This document shows positions 17,257 to 25,197 of a DNA stretch of 64,000 bases, one piece after another. This DNA comes from Paenibacillus zeirhizosphaerae (GTDB lineage Bacteria; Bacillota; Bacilli; Paenibacillales; Paenibacillaceae). The stretch spans positions 62,001-126,000 of the forward strand of contig NZ_JAPCKK010000011.1 in the NCBI RefSeq assembly GCF_030705605.1, in the 5' to 3' direction. How positions within the stretch are numbered: the first letter of the stretch is position 1; every line of letters starts with the position of its first letter. A program made the translations under genes and the position numbers. Under the pieces are notes generated by a model. It was not told the DNA's origin and did not search any database. It worked only from the letters and a program-made list of their open reading frames with translations.

Positions 17257-19377
17257 TCATTGACGCTTTACATTAACAGCAGTTGAAAAGAACACCGCGC
17301 CTTTCCCCATGTCCGCCAGCCTATCCGGTGTCAGCGCATTGGCACGCTGCCGCTGCCCTTCCTTCTCCCACCAGAGGCCCTGACTGATGACGGTTCCCGG
17401 CAGCATCCTGTCAGCGACCTGCGCCCGTAGCTTGTAAACGCCACGCTCATTCCATACCGTGACTTGATCCCCATCGGAGATTCCCCGCGCCACCGCATCC
17501 TCGGGATGGATCTGGAGCAGAGGTTCTTTTTCCAGCTGCTGATGCTTGCCTACGTTCGCAAAGGTTGAATTTAGAAAATTATGGTTTGGCGACGAAATGA
17601 ACATTAGCGGATACAAATCATCCTTAGCCGGTCTGCGCTCGCCATCATATCCTTCCTGCAATGGCATATAAGAAGGCAGTCCAGGCAGTCCCGCACGCTC
17701 CAGCGCTTCGGAATACAGCTCGATTTTACCGGAAGGGGTCGGCAGCTTCTCCAGGAGCCGCGCCTGCGGACTCATATCCAGCTTTACGTGCCGGTGCTCC
17801 TGCAGCGCCTCCAGCGTAACCCCGTTCAAATAAGGGTTGGAGGAAAGGTTCAGCGCTCCACGGATCATGCTCTCCTCACTCTCGGCAAATGCCTCGTCAT
17901 CCAACCCCATCATTTGCCCCAGCAAAGAGAACAGCTCATAATTGCTCTTGCTCTCCCCAACCCGTTCAATCACCGGCTCCTGAAGCTGGATGTAATGATG
18001 CCAGTAAGAAGTGAACAGATCCGTGCTTTCGAAGGAAGAAGCAGCCGGAAGCACGATATCCGCATATTTTGCCGTATCCGTCAGAAATAAATCATGGACG
18101 ACGGTGAACAGGTCCTCCCGCTCGAAGCCGCGTGTGACCCGCTCCGTGTCCGGGGCCACAACCAGCGGATTTGAGCAGTACACGAACAGTCCCTTCACAG
18201 GATGTTCCTGATCCAGCAGGGCCTCGCCAATCCGGTTCATATTGATATGGCGCGCCTGCGGATTTGCCCGCAGGTCCGGCCGCTCCAGGGCAGCGCTGTT
18301 CAGCTTCGCATAACCACTGTTCGATTTCGTCGCCCCTCCGCCGCGCCGCTGCCAGTGTCCCGTAACCGCCGGCAGGCAGGTTATAGCTCTTACATTCATG
18401 CCCCCATTGTCGTGGTGCTGCAGTCCGTTGCCGACATGGATATAGGCTGCCTGCGCGCGTCCGTACATTTCGGCCAAGCGGACAATATCTTCAGCAGGCA
18501 CACCCGTTATGCGGGCCACCCGTTCGGGAGTGAAGTCTCGAACATGCTCTTCCAGAAGCTCATGCCCTACTGTATAGCGCTCCATAAAGGGCTTGTCGGT
18601 CAGACCCTGCGCGAACAGCACATTCATCATCCCGAGGGCAAGCGCCGTGTCTGTTCCCGGATATAATGGGATGAACCAGTCCGCCCATTGGGCAGTCCGG
18701 TTGCGGTGAACGTCGATCACGACCACCTTCGCCCCTTTCTTCCGCGCTTTCTCTGCCATCACGACCTGATGCATGTTGGTGCTGACAAGATTGCCTCCCC
18801 ACACTATAATCAAATCTGCATGCTCGGTATCCTCCGGGCTTACTCCCCCGTAAAATCCCATGGTATACATCCATCCGACGCTGCCTGCCGAATTGCAGAT
18901 GGTCTGCTCCAGCTTGCTGGCACCCAAAGCGTTAAAGAAACGGCGGTCCATTCCATCCACACTCAGCACACCCATATTGCCATAAAAGCTGTAAGGAAGA
19001 ATCGACTCCGAGCCATAACGTGTAATAAGCTCCCGGAAGCGTTCCGTAATTTCAGCGAGAGCCTCCTCCCACGTGATCCGTTCAAACTGCCCCGCGCCCT
19101 TGGGTCCTACTCGTTTTAGCGGATGCAGCAGCCGCTCGGGGTGGTATATTCTCTCCGTCATATTACGGACCTTGTTGCAGATAGCGCCTTTCGTGACCGG
19201 ATGATTCGGATCACCTGTGACTTTCACGATTCTGCCATTTTCCTTATGGAGCAGCAGCCCGCACGTATCTGGACAATCCAGCGGACACACGCCGGGGAAC
19301 ACACCATCAGCCGCATCCGTCATTCTTGGCCTGCCATTCCCGTCTTCTTCTCTCTTTATGCTGTAATCTTGAATCAC
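17257..19377 (-). CDS. Molybdopterin (bis-MGD) oxidoreductase, formate-dehydrogenase-like
   Basis: 706 residues. N-terminal CPLDCPDTC...GAICNK binds a [4Fe-4S] cluster (four Cys, residues about 28-60); domains typical of the DMSO-reductase superfamily follow, ending in a molydopterin dinucleotide-binding region (SSPNHNFLNSTFANVGKHQQLEKEPLLQIHPEDA). The GTG at 19377 follows GGGAGGG by 6 bases and is preferred to the far upstream ATG. No twin-Arg signal is seen, so it is likely cytoplasmic. No electron-transfer subunit is adjacent. The FNT channel downstream of its promoter region suggests formate or nitrite/nitrate metabolism. MobA at 3349-3969 could supply the cofactor. Confidence 0.85.
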   Translation of the reverse strand: MIQDYSIKREEDGNGRPRMTDAADGVFPGVCPLDCPDTCGLLLHKENGRIVKVTGDPNHPVTKGAICNKVRNMTERIYHPERLLHPLKRVGPKGAGQFERITWEEALAEITERFRELITRYGSESILPYSFYGNMGVLSVDGMDRRFFNALGASKLEQTICNSAGSVGWMYTMGFYGGVSPEDTEHADLIIVWGGNLVSTNMHQVVMAEKARKKGAKVVVIDVHRNRTAQWADWFIPLYPGTDTALALGMMNVLFAQGLTDKPFMERYTVGHELLEEHVRDFTPERVARITGVPAEDIVRLAEMYGRAQAAYIHVGNGLQHHDNGGMNVRAITCLPAVTGHWQRRGGGATKSNSGYAKLNSAALERPDLRANPQARHINMNRIGEALLDQEHPVKGLFVYCSNPLVVAPDTERVTRGFEREDLFTVVHDLFLTDTAKYADIVLPAASSFESTDLFTSYWHHYIQLQEPVIERVGESKSNYELFSLLGQMMGLDDEAFAESEESMIRGALNLSSNPYLNGVTLEALQEHRHVKLDMSPQARLLEKLPTPSGKIELYSEALERAGLPGLPSYMPLQEGYDGERRPAKDDLYPLMFISSPNHNFLNSTFANVGKHQQLEKEPLLQIHPEDAVARGISDGDQVTVWNERGVYKLRAQVADRMLPGTVISQGLWWEKEGQRQRANALTPDRLADMGKGAVFFSTAVNVKRQ

Positions 19378-19547
19378 GTCTGGCCCTCCCTTATCCGGCA
19401 CTTCATTTGCCTGTAACATTTTCTCTATCATACTACATTTTTTTGATGAGTAAGCTGTTTCAGAGCTCTGCCTACAGGGTAAGAAATGATTAAGGCAAGG
19501 ATGGAAGAGAACAGACTCTTCCTCATGCCGTATCATGGACCACTCCC

Positions 19548-19597
19548 AAAAAAATTCGCCATGACAGGTTACGTTCCCCCGAACCTGTCATGGCGAA
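19548..19597 (-). terminator. Strong terminator of the FNT channel gene
   Basis: Perfect 16-bp stem, TTCGCCATGACAGGTT (19555-19570) and AACCTGTCATGGCGAA (19582-19597), with a T-run of seven on the minus strand. It isolates the channel gene from the molybdoenzyme gene. Confidence 0.93.
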
Positions 19598-19634
19598 TTT
19601 ACTTTTATTACATTGTAACAAAGCGTTCTGCGGA

Positions 19635-20486
19635 TTATACAACACGTTCAGACGCTGCCTGCGGACGAACAGCCTCCTTCTCCCCTATGGCATGAGCGTG
19701 TGTCTTCGGGGTCGTCTGCTCCTTCTTCAAATAAGCTATCCAGTAGGCCCCCGCCACAAACACGGCTCCCCCTGTTAAATTCCCCAACCATACCGGCACA
19801 AAGTTACGTATATAATCGAGCCATGTAAAGTGGCCCTCGAAGATCGCCGCCGGGATCAAGAACATGTTAGCCACAACGTGCTGGAACCCAATGGCTACGA
19901 ACGCCATGGTCGGAAACCAGATGCCCAAAATTTTCCCGCTCATGGAATCGCTGCCGTAGGATAGCCAAACCGCCAACGCGACAAGCCAGTTGCAGCCAAT
20001 GCCGGACAGATAGGACTGCCAGAAGGAAGCCTGGATTTTATGGCCCGCCATCTCCACTACCTTCTCAAGATAAGGATCGCTGGCCGTCAATCCCACCACA
20101 TGACCGAAAAAATAAGCGACAAACAGCGCTCCTGCAAAATTGCTCAGGGTGATCAGCACAAGGTTTCTTACAGCCTCGCCTGTCGTGATGCGTCCGGCTA
20201 TGCGGGCCAAGGGAACCGCCATCATATTTCCGGTCAGCAGCTCGCCGCCGCCCAGCAATACGAGCACCAGCCCCACAGGGAACACAGCCGCGCCGATAAA
20301 GGTGGCAATGCTCCCCCATTCTTCAGGAGCGCTCGCAATCACCCGGATATCCAATAAAAAACCAAGAGCAATGAAAGCTCCCGCCAGAAAACCAAGGATC
20401 ACCGCCGTTTGCCACGGATTATGGGCTTTATGGACTCCGGTTTCAACCGTCAGTTCCGCAATTTGCTTCGGTTTATAAGTTGCCAT
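19635..20486 (-). CDS. Formate/nitrite transporter (FNT family)
   Basis: 283 residues, six transmembrane helices, FocA/NirC family size. LLGGGELLTGNMMAV and ALAVWLSYGSDSMSGKILGIWFPTMAFVAIGFQHVVANMFLIP carry the conserved FNT segments, including GFQHVVANM with the pore His. It moves formate or nitrite across the membrane as a pentamer. ATG 20486 follows AAGGAG by 8 bases. An FNR-type box centred 41.5 bp upstream of a predicted transcription start suggests anaerobic induction. C-terminus is a short charged tail. Confidence 0.92.
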   Translation of the reverse strand: MATYKPKQIAELTVETGVHKAHNPWQTAVILGFLAGAFIALGFLLDIRVIASAPEEWGSIATFIGAAVFPVGLVLVLLGGGELLTGNMMAVPLARIAGRITTGEAVRNLVLITLSNFAGALFVAYFFGHVVGLTASDPYLEKVVEMAGHKIQASFWQSYLSGIGCNWLVALAVWLSYGSDSMSGKILGIWFPTMAFVAIGFQHVVANMFLIPAAIFEGHFTWLDYIRNFVPVWLGNLTGGAVFVAGAYWIAYLKKEQTTPKTHAHAIGEKEAVRPQAASERVV

Positions 20487-20527
20487 TCTCTTCTCTCCTT
20501 TCATTCGCTGCTTCTTCTGTCTCTTCC

Positions 20528-20570
20528 AGTTTAGAAGGTTACGAAGGCTATAGTAGTGAAATTAATCACA
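20528..20570 (-). promoter_or_regulatory. FNR-type box and -10 element of the FNT gene
   Basis: On the minus strand TGTGA-TTAATT-TCACT (20555-20570) matches the FNR/CRP consensus TGTGA-N6-TCACA with one mismatch. A TAAACT -10-like hexamer occupies 20528-20533, placing the start near 20521 and the box centre at -41.5, the class II activator position. Confidence 0.6.
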
Positions 20571-20602
20571 TTAAAGTTGGAAAAATCGGGATCTGTCCAT
20601 GC

Positions 20603-20634
20603 AAAAAAGCAGCCCTCCCAAGGAGAAGCTGCTT
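20603..20634 (-). terminator. Terminator of the small membrane peptide gene
   Basis: Arms AAGCAGC (20607-20613) and GCTGCTT (20628-20634), extended inward by CTCC/GGAG, followed on the minus strand by a run of six T. It ends the nox-small ORF unit. Confidence 0.85.
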
Positions 20635-20651
20635 ATATCACATGACACTTA

Positions 20652-20771
20652 TTAGTTATATTCTTCTTTCTCGAGCTGTTTCATAAACCAGGCGATTGCC
20701 GCAAAACCGATTGCTCCGAGAACAATCATAAACGTAATCCAAAACAAGACGGTTCCTCCCCCTTTATCCAT
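20652..20771 (-). CDS. Small single-span membrane peptide, unknown
   Basis: A short frame encodes 39 residues from ATG 20771 (MDKGGGTVLFWITFMIVLG...), or 31 residues from TTG 20747. The TTG has GGGGGAGG 7 bases upstream and is the better start; the ATG has none. Both give one hydrophobic helix of about 20 residues followed by a charged end KQLEKEEYN, an N-out/C-in or small-subunit-like layout. It lies about 110 bases after nox and is followed by a strong terminator, which supports a real transcript. Family not recognised; respiratory-oxidase small subunits look broadly similar, but no homology is claimed. Confidence 0.6.
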   Translation of the reverse strand: MDKGGGTVLFWITFMIVLGAIGFAAIAWFMKQLEKEEYN

Positions 20772-20850
20772 AACTCATCGTCTGAGTACTTGATTGTCCT
20801 TATTGTACAATACTCAGGGAGCAGGGAGAGACGAATTTCATGGCAAACCC

Positions 20851-20866
20851 GTGAACAAAATCACAG
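20851..20866 (-). promoter_or_regulatory. Possible FNR/Rex-like dyad before the small ORF
   Basis: Minus strand CTGTGA-TTTTG-TTCAC resembles the dyads at the nox promoter. It lies just after the nox stop, but no promoter of the expected geometry is nearby, so it may be chance. Confidence 0.25.
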
Positions 20867-20884
20867 ATTTTTGGGGTACATGGG

Positions 20885-22246
20885 TTACAGAACCACCGCT
20901 TCTTGGCGTTTCACTGCTGGAAGAGCCTGCAGTCCTGCCGTATTCAAGAAGTTCCAAGGCTTGTTGTAATGCGGCTGGAAGAAGAAGTCAACAAAGGCAA
21001 GCTGATCGACAGTCATCCGATTCTGAATGCAGACCGAGAGCGTGTTCATCGACTGTGTAAGATCAACTTTGGACATCAACTGCGCACCGACGATCCGGCG
21101 GGACTCACGTTCATACACAACCTTCAGCAGCACCTTTTCGGCTGTAGGCATAAACTCCGGACGATAGCTGTCCTCGATCGTAACCGCCTCGACCGCCATT
21201 CCTTCATCCTTAGCCGCTGTCTCTGTCAAACCTGTGCCTGCAATGTTTTGCTCATATATTTTGATACCCGATGTCCCCTGCGTTCCCATATAAGGGATGG
21301 TCGGCTCCATGATATTGCGTGCAATCAGGGTCCCCATTCGAACCGCATTCGTCGCCAGCGGGATGTATGCATGTTTGCCTGTAGGATTATAATGAATCGC
21401 ACAGCTGTCACCGGCGGCATAAATATCAGGCTGGCTGGTCTGCATATAATCGTTGACGATAATCGCCCCGTTCGGCAGCATATCCACCTGCCCCTTCAGA
21501 AGCTCGGTATTCGGGCGGAAGCCGATGCAGAGAATGACCAGATCAGTCTCATACTCCCCATTGGAGGTGATGATCTTGGCAACTTTGCCGTCCTGACCTT
21601 CAAAACGGTTGACCGTTTGCCCCAAGGCAAGCTTAATACCGCGCTGCTGCAGGGAATCCTCAATTCTGTCTGTGAACTGCTCATCCAAATATTTATTCAA
21701 AATACGGTCCATACTGTCGATCAACGTAACTTCCTTGCCGCTCATTTGGAAGGCTTCTACCAGCTCAATGCCGATGTAACCGGCACCGACAACGGTAATC
21801 CGTTTAGCGCTTTTGGCCTTTTCAATAATGGTATTGGAATGATTATAGTTCTTCGAGAGCAAAATATTGTCAAGCTCAATGCCTTCCAGCTTCGGAATAA
21901 TCGGCCATGAGCCTGTCGTCATAATCAGCTTGTCATACGTATCCGTGAATTCTTCCTTGGTTTCAAGATTGCGCACATGCAGCGTCTTGGTTTGGGTATC
22001 CACCGAGGTTACCTCGTGAAGCATTTTAGTGGTTACGCCCAAATCCGCAAGCTGCTGTGGAGACGAATAGAACAAGCCTTCGGGGTCCTTCACCACGCCG
22101 CCGACATACAGTGCAATCCCGCAGGAAAGAAATGAAATATTATCATTGCGCTCATATACGGTAATTTGTGCTTCAGGATATAATTTGGCGGTATTGACGA
22201 TGGCGGCTGTCCCAGCGTGTGTGCATCCAATCACTGCGATTTTCAT
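20885..22246 (-). CDS. nox: Water-forming NADH oxidase
   Basis: 453 residues, FAD/NAD(P)-disulfide reductase family. The N-terminal MKIAVIGCTHAGT Rossmann start and redox Cys in ISFLSCGIALYVGG (about residue 43) are typical of the H2O-forming Nox group; TVVGAGYIGIELVEAF binds NADH and YAAGD closes the FAD site. It reduces O2 to water with NADH in the cytoplasm, restoring NAD+ and removing oxygen. CoA-disulfide reductase is the close alternative. AGGAGG lies about 8 bases before the ATG. Its promoter carries three related dyads (22271-22353). Confidence 0.92.
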   Translation of the reverse strand: MKIAVIGCTHAGTAAIVNTAKLYPEAQITVYERNDNISFLSCGIALYVGGVVKDPEGLFYSSPQQLADLGVTTKMLHEVTSVDTQTKTLHVRNLETKEEFTDTYDKLIMTTGSWPIIPKLEGIELDNILLSKNYNHSNTIIEKAKSAKRITVVGAGYIGIELVEAFQMSGKEVTLIDSMDRILNKYLDEQFTDRIEDSLQQRGIKLALGQTVNRFEGQDGKVAKIITSNGEYETDLVILCIGFRPNTELLKGQVDMLPNGAIIVNDYMQTSQPDIYAAGDSCAIHYNPTGKHAYIPLATNAVRMGTLIARNIMEPTIPYMGTQGTSGIKIYEQNIAGTGLTETAAKDEGMAVEAVTIEDSYRPEFMPTAEKVLLKVVYERESRRIVGAQLMSKVDLTQSMNTLSVCIQNRMTVDQLAFVDFFFQPHYNKPWNFLNTAGLQALPAVKRQEAVVL

Positions 22247-22264
22247 AGGTGTTGCCTCCTCGGG

Positions 22265-22293
22265 TTTATATTGTGAATAATTTCACTTTTCAA
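22265..22293 (-). promoter_or_regulatory. nox promoter P1 with operator 1 in the spacer
   Basis: Minus strand TTGAAA (22288-22293), 17-bp spacer, TATAAA (22265-22270). Dyad 1, TTGTGAATAATTTCACTT (22271-22288), fills the spacer. The sequence fits a Rex (TTGTGAA-N4-TTCACAA) or FNR/CRP-type site. The predicted start leaves only about 12 bases before the ATG. Confidence 0.65.
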
Positions 22294-22302
22294 CGACTGT
22301 TT

Positions 22303-22320
22303 ATGTGATTCATTTCACTT
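22303..22320 (-). promoter_or_regulatory. nox operator 2
   Basis: ATGTGATTCATTTCACTT, the middle of three related dyads, centred 32 bp from operator 1 and 33 bp from operator 3. No promoter hexamers of good quality flank it. Confidence 0.6.
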
Positions 22321-22329
22321 TATGTCCTT

Positions 22330-22358
22330 AGTATAATGTGATCCATTTCACAATGCAA
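22330..22358 (-). promoter_or_regulatory. nox promoter P2 with operator 3 in the spacer
   Basis: Minus strand TTGCAT (22353-22358), 17-bp spacer, TATACT (22330-22335). Dyad 3, ATGTGATCCATTTCACAA (22336-22353), fills the spacer. The leader from this promoter would be about 77 bases. The remaining sequence up to 22530 shows no gene or clear site. Confidence 0.6.
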
Positions 22359-22530
22359 CATCTTTTAGCCTTATTCATACATTGTTCACATTTCTTCCGA
22401 TACAGAGATCTCCCTGCTGTTCATTAGCTTTCCCATGAGTCTTATGATTATGCCTGCTGTTTCGTGCAAGCTAACCGACAACCGAGCGATTTTACAACTG
22501 GGAATAACTTGAGCTGATCATAGGCACGCA

Positions 22531-22563
22531 AAAAATCTCCCGGCGTACTCATCCGGGAGATTT
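22531..22563 (-). terminator. Terminator of glutathione peroxidase gene
   Basis: Perfect stem AAATCTCCCGG (22533-22543) and CCGGGAGATTT (22553-22563) with a T-run on the minus strand. Confidence 0.92.
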
Positions 22564-22596
22564 CGTCGTATTACCTCATGTTCTACCTGTTCGACG

Positions 22597-23073
22597 TTAG
22601 AGAAGCTGCTCAATAGCGGATTTCATCGTTTCTGGAGACTCCTTCGGCTCAAAACGGGCTACGGGTACTCCCTCACGATTGACAAGGAATTTGTTGAAAT
22701 TCCAAGAAATATCGCCGCTCTCCTGTTCCCCAGGCAGTTTGTCCTTCAAGTATTGAAACAGCGGATGTGTGTCAGGACCATTGACTTCAATTTTGGAAAA
22801 AACGGGGAAGTTCACGCCGTAGTTGATCTTACAGAACTCCTCCGCCTCTTCACTGGTGCCCGGCTCCTGCTCGCCGAACTGGTTGCACGGGAAGGCCAGC
22901 ACGACCAGTCCACGGTCTTTGTATTCATCATAGAGCTTTTGCAACTCCCCGTATTGGGGGGTCAAACCACACTTGCTCGCTGTGTTCGCAATCACAATCA
23001 CCTTACCTGCATAGGTTTCCATGGAAAATACCTGATTCGCGGGCGTTATGGCTTGGAATGAATAAATGGACAT
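22597..23073 (-). CDS. Glutathione peroxidase family protein (BsaA-like)
   Basis: 158 residues, thioredoxin fold. The catalytic triad is visible: Cys in NTASKCGLTPQY, Gln in LAFPCNQFGEQEPG and Trp in DISWNFNKFLV. It reduces hydroperoxides; in Gram-positives the reductant is usually thioredoxin or bacillithiol rather than glutathione. GAGGAGG stands 9 bases before the ATG. Monocistronic, with its own terminator, and beside nox, consistent with an oxygen-defence role. Confidence 0.93.
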   Translation of the reverse strand: MSIYSFQAITPANQVFSMETYAGKVIVIANTASKCGLTPQYGELQKLYDEYKDRGLVVLAFPCNQFGEQEPGTSEEAEEFCKINYGVNFPVFSKIEVNGPDTHPLFQYLKDKLPGEQESGDISWNFNKFLVNREGVPVARFEPKESPETMKSAIEQLL

Positions 23074-23185
23074 GGGGCTTATCCTCCTCTAAAAAAACTG
23101 CGTTATTCTAATACAAGTTAGATGGAAACATCTGCTTCTATCATAACCAAACGAGAAGAAAAATCCAAATCCCGTATCGATACCG

Positions 23186-23212
23186 TAAAAAGCCGGCGTT
23201 TTCCGCCAGCTT
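23186..23212 (-). terminator. Terminator of the siderophore ABC operon
   Basis: AAGC-x-GGCG (23190-23198) pairs with CGCC-x-GCTT (23204-23212), followed by TTTTT on the minus strand. Confidence 0.7.
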
Positions 23213-23242
23213 GAGTGTAGAAAGGCTTGATGCACCATGGAG

Positions 23243-24121
23243 CTATCGGACAACAGCACCCACGAGCTTCTCTTTTCTTTCAGGGATGATCACAGCTTCT
23301 GTACCAGGGCCTGCCATAACGTTGGGCAGAGTAGGGTGTCCCGCCAGCGCGTAAGGCAGGCAGAGCGGAACTCCCGTACGTGGATCGGTCACAATATCCG
23401 CCTCGATTCCGAATACATCGCGCAGCACTTCAGGCTGCATCACCTCAACCGGAGAACCGACAGCTTGCGCCTTTCCCTTCTTAATAGCGATCATATGATT
23501 GGCGTAACGGGCCGCATGATTGAGATCATGCACAACCATCACAATCGTGCGGCCGGCTGTGGCGTTCAAATGCTCAAGGAGCTGCAGAACTTCGAGCTGA
23601 TGGGCCATGTCAAGGAACGTAGTCGGTTCGTCAAGGAACAGAATATCCGTATCCTGTGCTAACGCCATAGCAATCCATGCACGCTGGCGCTGCCCACCCG
23701 AAAGCTGATCAATTGGACGATCATGGAAATCCTGCATTCCAGTCACGCCGATTGCCCACTCCACCATTTTCCGGTCCTCCGCCTTGAGCGAGCCAAAGCC
23801 CTTCTGGTAGGGAAAACGTCCGTAGGATACAAGTTCCGTCACAGTCAAGCCTTCCGGAGCAGTTGGATTCTGCGGCAGAATCGCAAGCTGCTTCGCCACA
23901 TCACGCGTGGATTGCTTATGAATGGATTTGCCGTCCAGCAGCACGGTTCCACCCTTAGGCTGCATGATGCGGGCCATCGTTTTCAATATTGTCGATTTGC
24001 CGGAGCCGTTCGCTCCAACAAGTGCCGTAATTTGACCTTGCGGAATCTCTATGTTCAAATCCTCGACAATCAAACGATCCTCATAGGCAATATTCAGACC
24101 GACTGTATTTAAACGAAACAT
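23243..24121 (-). CDS. Ferric-siderophore ABC transporter ATPase
   Basis: 292 residues, FecE/FhuC-like. Walker [10 protein letters not shown], signature [12 protein letters not shown], Walker [15 protein letters not shown] and the switch His in VVHDLNHA are all present. It powers iron-siderophore import with the two permeases encoded just upstream. The C-terminal 50 residues extend beyond the ATPase core. AAGGG lies 8 bases before the ATG. Last gene of a three-gene Fur-controlled operon. Confidence 0.92.
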   Translation of the reverse strand: MFRLNTVGLNIAYEDRLIVEDLNIEIPQGQITALVGANGSGKSTILKTMARIMQPKGGTVLLDGKSIHKQSTRDVAKQLAILPQNPTAPEGLTVTELVSYGRFPYQKGFGSLKAEDRKMVEWAIGVTGMQDFHDRPIDQLSGGQRQRAWIAMALAQDTDILFLDEPTTFLDMAHQLEVLQLLEHLNATAGRTIVMVVHDLNHAARYANHMIAIKKGKAQAVGSPVEVMQPEVLRDVFGIEADIVTDPRTGVPLCLPYALAGHPTLPNVMAGPGTEAVIIPERKEKLVGAVVR

Positions 24122-24168
24122 GTGATCATCCCTTTCATTAATCTAAAGACGGTTTGTTTGCGACGATA

Positions 24169-25197
24169 TCAGCCCCTTGATCTGGAGAGCAGATATAAAA
24201 AATACGGAGCGCCGATCACGGCCACGACAATACCGGTCGGAATGCCGGAAGGCTGAATAATCGTGCGAGCGATGCTGTCTCCGGCCAGCATAATCAATGC
24301 GCCGACCAGTGCCGATACCGGCACGAAATGCTTGTGCCGCGGCCCAACTAAACTGCGGGCTAGATGGGGGCCAATCAGCCCCAGGAAGCTTATGCCTCCA
24401 CTGACGGAGACACAGGCACCGCTGAGGGCTACCGCTGCTGCTACGAGCAGCAAGCGCTCCCGGTTCAGCACGCTTCCGAGACCCGCCGCGGTTTGATCTC
24501 CCAGCATCAGCACATCCATCTGCCGGGATTTAGAGATCACAAACGGAATCAAAATAACAATCCAAGGCAGCAGCGCCAGTACGAAATCCCAGTTCGTTCC
24601 CCAGATACTGCCTGCCAGCCAATTGGCCACAAAATTATAGTTCCGCTCGTCCAGCCGGATGACCAGCACCAGCATCAGAGACTGAATCCCGGCCGCCATC
24701 GCAATACCTGCGAGCAGCAAACGTGCAGTCGACAAGCCCTTATGCCTGCGGTAGGCCAGCCAATAGATCGCCGCCGCAGCACCAAACGAACCGAGTATGG
24801 CCAGAACGGGTAAAGTAAACGGCGAAGCATCGGTTCGCAGCGGATTCAGCGATACATACAGGATGACCGCCAGACCCGCTCCTGAGTTGATCCCGAGAAT
24901 GCCCGGGTCGGCCAACGGATTGCGGGACACCCCTTGCAGCACCGCCCCTGCCACAGCAAGCCCCGCTCCCACGAGCAGGGAAATAACGATACGGGGCAGA
25001 CGAAATTCGAATAATATGAGCGATTCCGTTCTGCTTCCCATCCCCATAAAGGTTCTCAGCACCTGCATCGGACTAAGGGAAGTATGCCCTGAGTTAACGC
25101 TGATAACCAGCACAATAACGATAAGTGCAATCAACACCGCCGACACGGTAAAGGTTCTAGCCCCTCTTTGCGAATACCAGATTCCCTGAGGCTTCAT
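24169..25197 (-). CDS. Ferric-siderophore ABC transporter permease
   Basis: 342 residues, FecCD/BtuC-type permease with about ten helices. RNPLADPGILGINSGAGLAV and GLIGPHLARSLVGPRHKHFVPVSAL (the cytoplasmic EAA-like coupling region) are characteristic. It pairs with the upstream permease to form the pore. Start ATG overlaps the stop of the preceding gene, so translation is coupled. Confidence 0.92.
   Translation of the reverse strand: MKPQGIWYSQRGARTFTVSAVLIALIVIVLVISVNSGHTSLSPMQVLRTFMGMGSRTESLILFEFRLPRIVISLLVGAGLAVAGAVLQGVSRNPLADPGILGINSGAGLAVILYVSLNPLRTDASPFTLPVLAILGSFGAAAAIYWLAYRRHKGLSTARLLLAGIAMAAGIQSLMLVLVIRLDERNYNFVANWLAGSIWGTNWDFVLALLPWIVILIPFVISKSRQMDVLMLGDQTAAGLGSVLNRERLLLVAAAVALSGACVSVSGGISFLGLIGPHLARSLVGPRHKHFVPVSALVGALIMLAGDSIARTIIQPSGIPTGIVVAVIGAPYFLYLLSRSRG

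Noticed and set aside
20801..20812. TATTGTACAATA palindrome as an operator for the small ORF
   Set aside because: Short, includes a -10-like TACAAT but no fitting -35, so evidence is too weak.
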